DNA of 12,902 nucleotides from an uncultured Eubacteriales bacterium (GCA_900545185.1 UQYH01000068.1:1-12902); one strand, 5' to 3'. Counted from the stretch's first letter, positions 6,766-12,804 are shown. Notes: generated by a model not told the origin, from the letters alone. Numbers and translations: made by a program.

Positions 6766-6786
6766 GCCGCGGCACCAAGCTGCGGC
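6766..6786. other. Strong GC hairpin between truB and ribF
   Basis: GCCGCGGC (6766-6773) pairs with GCTGCGGC (6779-6786), eight pairs including one G-U on the plus strand, loop ACCAA. It is not followed by a T-run on the plus strand, so it should not stop truB-ribF transcription outright. On the minus strand it is followed by ATTTTTGCCGATTTT. It ends 14 bases before the ribF ribosome binding site (AGGGAGG, 6804-6810). Confidence 0.5.
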
Positions 6787-6818
6787 TGAGCATAAATTTT
6801 ATAAGGGAGGTCATTTAG

Positions 6819-7706
6819 ATGAACACGGTTTGGTATGATTACGGCAAAATACAGGCACGAAACGGAACGGCTGTTGCACTGGGTAATTTCGACGGGCTGC
6901 ATTTGGGTCATATGAAGCTGCTCAACATGCTGCAAAACGTATCGCAGGATAACGGCCTGCAATCGGTTGTGTACACCTTTGATAAGCACCCCATTAACAT
7001 TTTAAAGGGTGATAACACCTTAAAGCTGATTGCAGACAACGAGTACAAGCAGGCGCTTTTGGCAGCATGCGGACTGGACGCATTGTTTTTTGATGATTTT
7101 GAGGCGGTTCAAAACCTTTCTCCCGAAGAATTTGTGCGGGACATTTTAGTGGACAAATTGAATATGAAGGTTGCCGTTGTGGGGCAGCATAACCACTATG
7201 GCAAAAATTCCGAAGGCGATGTCAAATTACTCCGCGAGCTGGGTCAAAAGTACGGCTTTTTGGTGTATATGATAAAGCCTTTATATTTTGGCGATTTTCT
7301 GTGCTCCAGCACAAAAATACGGGCGCTGATTGAAAACGGAGAGGTAGAAACCGCGGCAGAGCTGCTGGGTCATTCCTTTAAAATCCGCAGCCATGCGGAT
7401 ACCCCTGCCGAGCCCGACTGTGCGCTGGGGATTCCGGCCGTTAAAATTGTACCGGCACCGCACCAGCTGTTACCCGAACGCGGCGTTTACGCCACAACAA
7501 CATACATAGACGGCACGGCCTACCCTTCTGTTACCGATGTGGATGATGCAGCGAAAATTGAAACCTATGTAATCGGGTATGCGGGCGCTGCAGCAGAGAA
7601 AATTGAAGTTGAATTTTTACACAAAATGCGCGATCGGCGCACCTTTAGCAGTTTGGATGAAATGAAAGAGCAGCTGGCAGAGGATAAAGAAGCACGGCTA
7701 TCTTAA
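6819..7706 (+). CDS. ribF: RibF-like FMN adenylyltransferase / riboflavin kinase, degenerate motifs
   Basis: Standard RibF phosphorylates riboflavin to FMN and adenylates FMN to FAD. The 295 residues have the usual two-domain length. The N-terminal nucleotidyltransferase shows GNFDGLHLGH (22-31) and SSTKIR (163-168) intact, but the usual DFRFG after VVG reads HNHYG (124-128). In the C-terminal kinase domain the phosphate/metal-binding PTAN is replaced by PAVK (206-209), and the following iG..PT region is not recognisable. The conserved glutamate before the last strand (IET, 247-249) and the tail motif RRTFSSLDEMKEQLAED are kept. So the fold is RibF, but kinase activity is doubtful and adenylyltransferase activity uncertain. 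The ATG at 6819 has AGGGAGG eight bases upstream. Its position after truB is typical of the true ribF. Confidence 0.85.
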   Translation: MNTVWYDYGKIQARNGTAVALGNFDGLHLGHMKLLNMLQNVSQDNGLQSVVYTFDKHPINILKGDNTLKLIADNEYKQALLAACGLDALFFDDFEAVQNLSPEEFVRDILVDKLNMKVAVVGQHNHYGKNSEGDVKLLRELGQKYGFLVYMIKPLYFGDFLCSSTKIRALIENGEVETAAELLGHSFKIRSHADTPAEPDCALGIPAVKIVPAPHQLLPERGVYATTTYIDGTAYPSVTDVDDAAKIETYVIGYAGAAAEKIEVEFLHKMRDRRTFSSLDEMKEQLAEDKEARLS

Positions 7707-7732
7707 AAACGCAAAGGAGATGTAAAAACGAC

Positions 7733-7780
7733 AAAGAGGCTGTAAAAACCAAGTTTTTACAGCCTCTTTTTTATTTTGCT
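7733..7780. terminator. Long perfect hairpin terminator between ribF and the GH88 gene
   Basis: Sixteen bases at 7733-7748 (AAAGAGGCTGTAAAAA) pair perfectly with 7754-7769 around CCAAG, followed by TTTATTTT on the plus strand. It is 26 bases after the ribF stop. The convergent minus-strand gene ends at 7791, so the same stem can end its transcript (weaker T tract, GTCGTTTTT, on that side). The left arm is partly duplicated just upstream at 7713-7729. Confidence 0.92.
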
Positions 7781-7790
7781 CCGAAATTTT

Positions 7791-8999
7791 TTATAAAATC
7801 GAATCCGCGCTGCCGAAAAAGCCCCAGCAGCTTTTCACGTCATAAAGCTTCATCGCAAGAGCCAGCATATAATAATAGTCACCGTAAACGGTAAAACCGT
7901 CGCGCCCGTTAGAGCGGCGCAGCATACCGGCCTTTTGGGTGTCGGTATCCAAATATTCATTCGAAAGAACGCAGAGTGCACTGTCGGCATAGTTTTTCAA
8001 CCTGTCATTCTCTGTATACAGGCAAAGCAGCTGACATGCGCAAGCCATAATGGCCGCCGCCGAGGTATCTACATTATAAACGGTGTTTTCCGGCTTTGTT
8101 TCATCCCAGTGCGCCGCAAAACCCGGCACATTGCCGCAGATGACAGCCGGTTTGTCGGCCGGCAGACGAAAATCCCAAATCGGAACCGGGCTGCCCGTTA
8201 AAGAATCAATATATTTTTCCGCAATGCGGATGGCTTCGGTCAGATAATGCTCATTTTGCGTATAGGTATATGCAATGGCAAGACCGTACACAATCCAGCC
8301 CGTGCCGCGTGCCCAGTGAGAGCCGTTGGCATAACCGCAGGAGTTTGCTTCCTCCTTGGGCAGGCCTGTTTCGCCGTCCATAAAATAAGCGTGGCAGACA
8401 GATCCATCCTCACGCACAAGCGTGCTGATAATGGTTTCAAGATGTGCAACGGCAACATCGTGATAAAAGGTGTGCCCCGTTTCCTTCCAAGCCCAAAACA
8501 AAAGCGGCACATTCATGGAGGAATCCACAATCATGCGGTGCTCTTTTTCAAACGTATTCATTTCCGACCAGGCTTCAATATACCGCCCTTTTACATCAAA
8601 CCGCTTTGCCAGCTCATCGGCCGCACGCAGCGCCGTATCGCGATGTGCGTGGCTGCCCGTCAGCTGATACATATGCACACTGTAGGGCAGATATAAAAAG
8701 CCCAAATCGTGCATGCTTTGTGAATACAGTGCAAACACTTTGTCGTGATAAGCCTGTTCAAACTGATTCGCCCAGGCAAGCGCCTTTTTATCGTTTTCCG
8801 TTTGATAAAGTATCGGCGCCATGCCGGTGATAAAAGAGTTCGTCCACGCCCAGCGATTGGAAAGCGGCGTCATTTTTTCGCGCTCGTCATAATACGCGCC
8901 CGATCTTGATTCACGCGGCTCCAGTGACGTACCGTTCATATTTTCCATATGTACATGCGCTTTTTTTGCACAAATCGCAAATGCTTCCTGTAAGGTCAT
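7791..8999 (-). CDS. Glycoside hydrolase family 88, unsaturated glucuronyl hydrolase
   Basis: Removes the unsaturated uronic acid that polysaccharide lyases leave at the non-reducing end of glycosaminoglycan, xanthan or ulvan-type oligosaccharides, through hydration of the 4,5 double bond. The 402 residues form an alpha-barrel protein with the family's two acidic catalytic positions: D98 in MHDLGFLYLPY and D159 in MIVDSSMNVPLLFW. Also visible are SHWARGTGW (227-235), which lines the active site, and DTSAAAIMACA (311-321). There is no signal peptide, so it is cytoplasmic and acts on imported di- or oligosaccharides. The ATG has CGGAGG with seven bases spacing. No lyase, transporter, sulfatase or isomerase gene accompanies it in the window, so the substrate cannot be inferred. 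GH105 is a related alternative, but the HDLGF and SHWARG motifs favour GH88. Confidence 0.92.
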   Translation of the reverse strand: MTLQEAFAICAKKAHVHMENMNGTSLEPRESRSGAYYDEREKMTPLSNRWAWTNSFITGMAPILYQTENDKKALAWANQFEQAYHDKVFALYSQSMHDLGFLYLPYSVHMYQLTGSHAHRDTALRAADELAKRFDVKGRYIEAWSEMNTFEKEHRMIVDSSMNVPLLFWAWKETGHTFYHDVAVAHLETIISTLVREDGSVCHAYFMDGETGLPKEEANSCGYANGSHWARGTGWIVYGLAIAYTYTQNEHYLTEAIRIAEKYIDSLTGSPVPIWDFRLPADKPAVICGNVPGFAAHWDETKPENTVYNVDTSAAAIMACACQLLCLYTENDRLKNYADSALCVLSNEYLDTDTQKAGMLRRSNGRDGFTVYGDYYYMLALAMKLYDVKSCWGFFGSADSIL

Positions 9000-9011
9000 A
9001 ATGCTTCCTCC

Positions 9012-9135
9012 GTTTATTGTATCAAACTTTTACCGATTCATTTTATCATCAGTGCAAGCCGTAAACCGGCTTGCTTCACACCGATACAATCAATACATCG
9101 GCACAAAAGCCATTAGGCTTTTGAACTGATTTTGG
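9012..9135 (-). promoter_or_regulatory. Structured 5' leader of the GH88 gene: three tandem stem-loops
   Basis: In the minus-strand transcript, starting near 9134, three stem-loops follow each other. The first is CAAAAGCC/GGCTTTTG (9104-9111 with 9116-9123, loop of four). The second is CCGAT/ATCGG (9081-9085 with 9097-9101, 11-base loop). The third is GCAAGCCG/CGGCTTGC (9054-9061 with 9067-9074, loop of five). Then come about 40 unstructured bases to the ribosome binding site at 9007-9011. In addition ATTGTATC (9017-9024) is complementary to GATACAAT (9083-9090), which would open the middle hairpin. These may be protein operators, a leader RNA switch or mRNA stabilisers. No known riboswitch class was recognised. 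Confidence 0.5.
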
Positions 9136-9140
9136 CATTG

Positions 9141-9169
9141 ATTATATCATAGCTGCGCACCGATTGCAA
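9141..9169 (-). promoter_or_regulatory. Strong promoter of the GH88 gene
   Basis: On the minus strand: TTGCAA (9164-9169), a 17-base spacer and TATAAT (9141-9146) with the extended TG (TGATATAAT). This is close to consensus in both boxes with ideal spacing. It predicts a start near 9134 and a leader of about 135 bases. Confidence 0.75.
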
Positions 9170-9241
9170 CCCCCAGTTTTTGATATTTATATTTGTTTTT
9201 TGACATTTCAACAAGGCGCTGAAAGTCTCGCCAGAAGCGTT

Positions 9242-9270
9242 TTTAGCGAGGGATTGCATCCCCCGCTAAA
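9242..9270. other. Hairpin downstream of the minus-strand coding relic
   Basis: TTTAGCG (9242-9248) pairs with CGCTAAA (9264-9270); inside, GGGA (9250-9253) pairs with TCCC (9259-9262) around TTGCA, after one A/C mismatch that is a G-U wobble on the minus strand. It lies 14 bases past the TAA of the relic at 9284, where a terminator would be, but lacks a T-run. It may be the leftover terminator of a decayed gene. Confidence 0.4.
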
Positions 9271-9283
9271 CTTTAGTTACATT

Positions 9284-9391
9284 TTATTCTTCCGTGCCGA
9301 TTGCCGCCAGCTTTACCACCGTTTCTCCCGAAAGTGAAAGCGGTACACGTGCAGGCTGAATCTGAACCGTTGTAATGCCCGTTTCAGCTGT
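9284..9391 (-). pseudogene. Short C-terminal coding relic, family not recognised
   Basis: The minus strand from a TGA at 9392-9394 to the TAA at 9284-9286 reads an amphipathic, beta-strand-like tail: TAETGITTVQIQPARVPLSL, then SGETVVKLAAIGTEE. The composition is protein-like and codon use matches the neighbours, but there is no start codon with a ribosome binding site and it is only about 35 residues. It resembles the last beta-sandwich strands of a secreted or carbohydrate-active enzyme, but I cannot name one. If real, it is the 3' stump of a gene that once lay upstream of the GH88 gene on the same strand. Confidence 0.3.
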
Positions 9392-9413
9392 TCAAACCGC
9401 AGTCGGCAAACAT

Positions 9414-9443
9414 TTGCATAAAAGAAAAAAAATGCAGCATACT
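9414..9443 (+). promoter_or_regulatory. Weak candidate promoter of the ferredoxin gene
   Basis: TTGCAT (9414-9419), an 18-base spacer and CATACT (9438-9443), 56 bases before the start codon. Each box has mismatches; it is the best candidate in an otherwise uninformative stretch. Confidence 0.3.
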
Positions 9444-9499
9444 AACAAGCATGCAATAAAAAGGCGCCCGGGGCGTCCGATTCAGAAAGGAGCATGTAC

Positions 9500-9682
9500 A
9501 TGAAGGTTTCAATTGTGGAAGGCTGCATTGGCTGCGGCATGTGCGCAGGCACCTGCCCGGAGGTTTTTCGTATGCAGGATGACGGCACGGCTGAGGTGTA
9601 CCATCAGCCGGAAACGCAGGACGAACCGCTTGCCAAGGAAGCGGCAGAGGGATGTCCTGTCGGTGTCATTGTCATCGAATAA
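9500..9682 (+). CDS. Small single-cluster [4Fe-4S] ferredoxin
   Basis: A 60-residue cytoplasmic electron carrier. CIGCGMC supplies C9, C12 and C15, and C52 in the EGCPVGVI motif supplies the fourth ligand of one [4Fe-4S] cluster. C19 (TCPEVF) is an extra cysteine that in related monocluster ferredoxins can form a disulfide, but no partner cysteine is present here. There is no second CxxCxxC motif, so it is the Thermotoga/Desulfovibrio-like monocluster type rather than the 2x[4Fe-4S] clostridial type. The protein is acidic, as expected. An ATG at 9494 is in frame but only one base after AAGGAG (9487-9492); the ATG at 9500 has seven bases spacing and is chosen. It is monocistronic. It could exchange electrons with the HydABC hydrogenase 4 kb away, which is inference only. 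Confidence 0.92.
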   Translation: MKVSIVEGCIGCGMCAGTCPEVFRMQDDGTAEVYHQPETQDEPLAKEAAEGCPVGVIVIE

Positions 9683-9852
9683 AACCTGGGGGGTAAAAAA
9701 AGCTCAGATCGCAAAAAGGCAATGTAAGTCATAAATCAGGCATGTAAAATGCATTGAAATAAGATAGTATATGTTGAAAAACCTCATTTCATTCGCTTTT
9801 TCATGAATTTAAGCCTTTTTGCTACGAACAAACTTCACCTCTCGGCGACGTT
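9683..9852. other. Gene-free stretch after the ferredoxin
   Basis: About 170 bases of AT-rich sequence with no ORF, no clear terminator for the ferredoxin gene and no convincing promoter. A small stem GCAT/ATGC (9740-9752) is all that is visible. Because no terminator is found here, the ferredoxin transcript may run into the structured segment that follows. Confidence 0.5.
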
Positions 9853-10033
9853 GGAACAAGCGCTATCTCATTCACCATACATTGAAAATGCATGGCTCAT
9901 TCATTACGCTGTTCCGCCTTTTTCCCAAAAGCCAAGGTCTTTTGGGAACCCTAGTGGTGTACGCCTTCGGGTACCCCCAAACGGGGCGTATGCCACCGTT
10001 TGGGTTCAGTTTGTCCGTTCTGAATCTTTTTTT
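9853..10033 (+). ncRNA. Candidate structured RNA or structured 3' UTR of unknown class
   Basis: Several helices are packed into 180 bases. (1) GGAAC plus AGCG (9853-9857, 9859-9862) pair with CGCT plus GTTCC (9907-9915), one bulged A, enclosing a hairpin at 9875-9895 (one mismatch) that is flanked on both sides by the 8-bp direct repeat CTCATTCA (9867-9874, 9896-9903). (2) TTCCCAAAAG (9922-9931) pairs perfectly with CTTTTGGGAA (9939-9948). (3) GTGGTGTACGCC (9954-9965) pairs with GGCGTATGCCAC (9985-9996), 12 pairs with two G-U wobbles that exist only in plus-strand RNA. (4) Alternatively CCCAAACGG (9976-9984) pairs with CCGTTTGGG (9996-10004), which excludes helix 3. (5) A terminator stem with T7 ends it. 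No Rfam class was recognised, and the upstream boundary is unknown. It could also be a dispersed repeat. Confidence 0.4.
10003..10033 (+). terminator. Plus-strand intrinsic terminator of the structured segment
   Basis: GGTTCAG (10003-10009) pairs with CTGAATC (10020-10026), seven pairs with one G-U, loop of ten, immediately followed by seven T (10027-10033). It shares two bases with the alternative helix at 9976-10004, so folding of that helix could weaken it. There is no plus-strand gene downstream. Confidence 0.55.
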
Positions 10034-10043
10034 CCTCCCCCCC

Positions 10044-10101
10044 AAAAAAAAGCAGAACACCAAGAGGCCGAAACCGCCACACAGGGCGGCTTCGACCTCT
10101 T
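10044..10101 (-). terminator. Terminator of the comM transcript
   Basis: On the minus strand a 17-pair stem forms between 10085-10101 and 10062-10078 (loop of six). Its two non-Watson-Crick positions (10068/10095 and 10073/10090) are U-G wobbles in minus-strand RNA but C/A mismatches in plus-strand RNA, so only the minus transcript folds completely. Eight T follow (10044-10051 in complement) after a ten-base spacer. It lies about 70 bases past the comM stop. Confidence 0.65.
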
Positions 10102-10167
10102 AACATTCACTTTTCAACTTTGACCGATATGCTTTAAAGTTCTGTTTTCTTTGTGCAATTCATTTTT

Positions 10168-11700
10168 TTACCAATATTTCCTATCAAGCGTTCTATACTG
10201 TATCGCTTCGGCCAGATGCGCGGCCTGTATCGTATCGCTTTTGTCCAAATCCGCTATGGTTCTGGCCACCTTAACAATACGGTTATAGGCTCTGGCCGAA
10301 AGACCCAAATGATCAAACACCGATTGCATCAAGTCGCTTTCTTCCTTGCCCAAAGCACAAAATTCCTCTGTCATCCGCGCCGACATCTGCGCGTTGCAAA
10401 AGATGCCGGGCGATGCGCTAAAACGCTGCATTTGCCGCTCTCGTGCGGCATTCACCCGCGCACGGATGGCTGCGGAGGTTTCACCCGGCTGTTTGTTTTT
10501 TAAATCGCTGTAGGGCACCGCCGGTACCTCCACATGTAAATCAATACGGTCTAAAAGCGGACCGCTGACGCGCGAAAGATATTGATGAATCTGTGCATCG
10601 CTGCAGGTACACTCGCGCACGGGATCCCCATGATAGCCGCATTTGCAGGGATTCATGGCTGCCACCAGCATGGTGCTGCAGGGATAGGTCAGCGTGGCAT
10701 TCACGCGTGAGATGGTCACAACCCCATCCTCCAGCGGCTGACGCAAAACCTCCAGTGCATTTTTACTGAACTCCGGCAGCTCATCCAAAAACAAAACACC
10801 GTTATGAGAAAGGCTGACCTCACCGGGGCGCGGAATCTGTCCGCCGCCGGAAAGCCCGACGGCCGAAATGGTATGATGCGGACTGCGAAACGGCCGCGTC
10901 GTTACAAGCGGCGTATCGGAAGGCAAAAGCCCTGCAATGCTGTGAATTTTTGTAATCTCCAGCGCTTCGGCCAACGTCGGGCGCGGCAAAATGCCCGGAA
11001 GGCGCTGCGCCAGCATGGTTTTACCCGAACCGGGCGAACCGATTAACAGAATATTATGGCCGCCGGCCGCTGCCACCTCCAGTGCACGTTTAACGCTCTC
11101 TTGTCCCTTAACGTCCGAAAAATCGGGCGCAAAGGCCTCTTGTTCCTTAAAAATTTCATCCACATTCACCGTCAGCGGCTTTAGGCGCTCTACCTGCAGA
11201 AAGTGTGCCATAATTTCGCTCAGCGTTTTGGCGGGATACACCGTAATTCCCTCTGCAACCGCCGCTTCGGCCGCGTTTTCCTGCGGCAGTATCACTTTTT
11301 TAATGCCTGCTTCGGCCGCGCACAGCACCATAGGCAGCGCACCGATAACGGGGCGCAGGCGGCCGTTTAGGGAAAGCTCGCCCAAAAACAAATATTCATC
11401 GGCCTCATCCCCCGGCAGCTGACCGGAGGAACGCAAAAGCCCCAAGCAGATGGGCAAATCGTAAAACGGCCCCTCCTTGCGGATATTGGCCGGGGCAAGA
11501 TTCACGGTAATCCGCTTTTGCGGAAAGTTAAGCTCCGAATTGCGCATGGCTGCACGCACACGCTCGCGCGATTCTTTAACCGCCGCGTCCGGCAGGCCGA
11601 CCACATCAAAGGCAGGCATGCCGTTTGTGATATCCGTTTCCACATCTACTATATAGCCGTCAATACCCAAAAGACCGCAGCTTTTTACCTTTGCTATCAT
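10168..11700 (-). CDS. comM: ComM/YifB-family AAA+ ATPase (Mg-chelatase ChlI-like)
   Basis: The 510 residues have three parts. The N-terminal Lon-S5-like ChlI domain runs about 1-170 (FDVVGLPDAAVKESRERVRAA, VNLAPANIRKEG, YDLPICLGLL). The AAA+ core has Walker A GSPGSGKTM (221-229), Walker B VLFLDELPEF (302-311), a zinc-binding-like cluster PCKCGYHGD...CTCSD (351-367) and an arginine-finger motif around SGPLLDRIDL (379-388). A C-terminal ChlI_C lid follows (about 410-505, ending RTLDRKYW). In Haemophilus and Vibrio ComM is a hexameric helicase promoting branch migration during natural transformation; in Firmicutes the role is less clear. The start ATG has AGGAAG seven bases upstream. It follows the peptidase gene by 36 bases on the same strand and is likely co-transcribed. 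It is not a true magnesium chelatase subunit: no partner ChlD or ChlH gene is seen. Confidence 0.95.
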   Translation of the reverse strand: MIAKVKSCGLLGIDGYIVDVETDITNGMPAFDVVGLPDAAVKESRERVRAAMRNSELNFPQKRITVNLAPANIRKEGPFYDLPICLGLLRSSGQLPGDEADEYLFLGELSLNGRLRPVIGALPMVLCAAEAGIKKVILPQENAAEAAVAEGITVYPAKTLSEIMAHFLQVERLKPLTVNVDEIFKEQEAFAPDFSDVKGQESVKRALEVAAAGGHNILLIGSPGSGKTMLAQRLPGILPRPTLAEALEITKIHSIAGLLPSDTPLVTTRPFRSPHHTISAVGLSGGGQIPRPGEVSLSHNGVLFLDELPEFSKNALEVLRQPLEDGVVTISRVNATLTYPCSTMLVAAMNPCKCGYHGDPVRECTCSDAQIHQYLSRVSGPLLDRIDLHVEVPAVPYSDLKNKQPGETSAAIRARVNAARERQMQRFSASPGIFCNAQMSARMTEEFCALGKEESDLMQSVFDHLGLSARAYNRIVKVARTIADLDKSDTIQAAHLAEAIQYRTLDRKYW

Positions 11701-11736
11701 TGTGTTACTTCCTTTCTTGTGCCGCAGATCGCTATA

Positions 11737-12792
11737 TTACACGATCTCTAAAAGCTGCTTGTCCGAATGTGTCAAATTCTCACAGCCTTCCTCGGTCACA
11801 ATCACCAAATCTTCAATCCGTACGCCGCCAAAGCCTTCTATATAAATACCCGGTTCAACCGTTACCAGCATATTGGGCTTTAAAACGGTTTGAGACCGTG
11901 TGGATAAAACCGGCTGTTCGTGAATTTGAAGCCCCGTACCGTGCCCCAGGGCATGGCCGAAGTATGCGCCGTAACCGGCCTCCGAAATCATCTGCCGTGC
12001 CGCACGGTCTGCCGCGCTGCCCGTTTTACCGGCGCAAATTGCCGCAAGGCCTGCCTCTTGCGCACGCAGTACCGTATCATACACCGTTTTTTGCTGCAAG
12101 CTTGCCTTGCCCAGTACAACCGTGCGCGTCATATCGCTGGCATACCCGTTATAAAAACAACCAAAATCCATTGTCACAAAATCGCCCTCGGCCAAAACTT
12201 TTTCTCCGGCCACGCCGTGCGGCAGGGCAGATCGCAGCCCCGATGCGCAAATAATGGGAAAAGAAGCCGCCGAAGCGCCGTTTTGCCGCATATACCATTC
12301 CAGTTCCAGCGCCACATCCAGTTCCCGTACACCGGGACGCAGATGCGGCAGCACATGGCTAAACGCATCATCTGCCAGCGCGGCGGCCTGTCGCGTCAGT
12401 TCCAGTTCCTGCGCATCCTTAACGGCACGCTGCATTAAAATCTCTTCGTCAACACCGACCCATTCGGCCTGCGGCAGTGCCTCAAACAACCGTTTTGCGG
12501 CCGCATGCGTAACAAAACCACTCTCAAAACCAATTGTTTCCGGCGCTAAGTCCTTTAAGGCATCTGCTGCCTTGTGCTGCGCCGTATCGCAAACCTCACA
12601 GTCGGGCGCTTCGGCCGCGGCCTGCACCAAATATCGGGAGTCGGTAAACAGCGTGCAGGCACCGGGCTGCAAAATAAGCGCACCCTCGCCGCCGGTGAAT
12701 CCGCTGAAATAGCGCAGGTTTTCGGGTGATGTTATGTAAATAACATTGGCCGACACACTGCCGAATAATTGCCTGATTCGTTTTATGTACAT
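11737..12792 (-). CDS. M24B metallopeptidase, Xaa-Pro aminopeptidase/dipeptidase
   Basis: Cleaves peptides or dipeptides with proline in second position, using two metal ions; cytoplasmic. The 351 residues have an N-terminal creatinase-like domain (about 1-120, including NLRYFSGFTGGEGALIL and TDSRYLVQA) and a C-terminal pita-bread domain. All five metal ligands are visible: D209 (MDFGC), D220 (SDMTRT), H284 (GHGTGL), E313 (VEPGIY) and E327 (RIEDLV). H280 and H291 (IHE) match the substrate-binding histidines. Length equals the short Firmicute form (YqhT/PepQ type) rather than the 440-residue PepP. The start ATG at 12792 is nine bases after GAGGG (12802-12806), which overlaps the stop codon of the upstream gene. 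Specificity (aminopeptidase or dipeptidase) cannot be told by eye. Confidence 0.93.
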   Translation of the reverse strand: MYIKRIRQLFGSVSANVIYITSPENLRYFSGFTGGEGALILQPGACTLFTDSRYLVQAAAEAPDCEVCDTAQHKAADALKDLAPETIGFESGFVTHAAAKRLFEALPQAEWVGVDEEILMQRAVKDAQELELTRQAAALADDAFSHVLPHLRPGVRELDVALELEWYMRQNGASAASFPIICASGLRSALPHGVAGEKVLAEGDFVTMDFGCFYNGYASDMTRTVVLGKASLQQKTVYDTVLRAQEAGLAAICAGKTGSAADRAARQMISEAGYGAYFGHALGHGTGLQIHEQPVLSTRSQTVLKPNMLVTVEPGIYIEGFGGVRIEDLVIVTEEGCENLTHSDKQLLEIV

Positions 12793-12804
12793 AAGGCCAA
12801 ACCC

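Noticed and set aside
6730..6818. FMN riboswitch upstream of ribF
   Set aside because: The 89-base gap is too short and lacks the conserved FMN-aptamer blocks; only a simple hairpin is present.
8247..8830. Long plus-strand frames opposite the GH88 gene
   Set aside because: They are antisense shadows of a gene with clear catalytic motifs; no ribosome binding site or recognisable domains.
9460..9478. GGCGCCCGGGGCGTCC before the ferredoxin as a terminator or operator
   Set aside because: The stem is only four pairs with a three-base loop and no T tract; too weak to call.
9012..9499. tRNA or known riboswitch in the 500-base gap
   Set aside because: No T-loop (GGTTCGAATCC-like) or CCA-end pattern and no recognisable riboswitch core.
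9803..10123. Open frame of 106 codons on the plus strand after the ferredoxin, with an overlapping 94-codon frame
   Set aside because: No ribosome binding site, biased residues from homopolymers (PPP, KKK), and it runs across the inverted repeats and two terminators. It is explained by the structured noncoding segment.
10991..11422. 143-codon plus-strand frame opposite comM (and similar ones opposite hydB and the peptidase)
   Set aside because: Ser/Ala/Pro-rich shadow translation of the opposite strand of well-supported genes.
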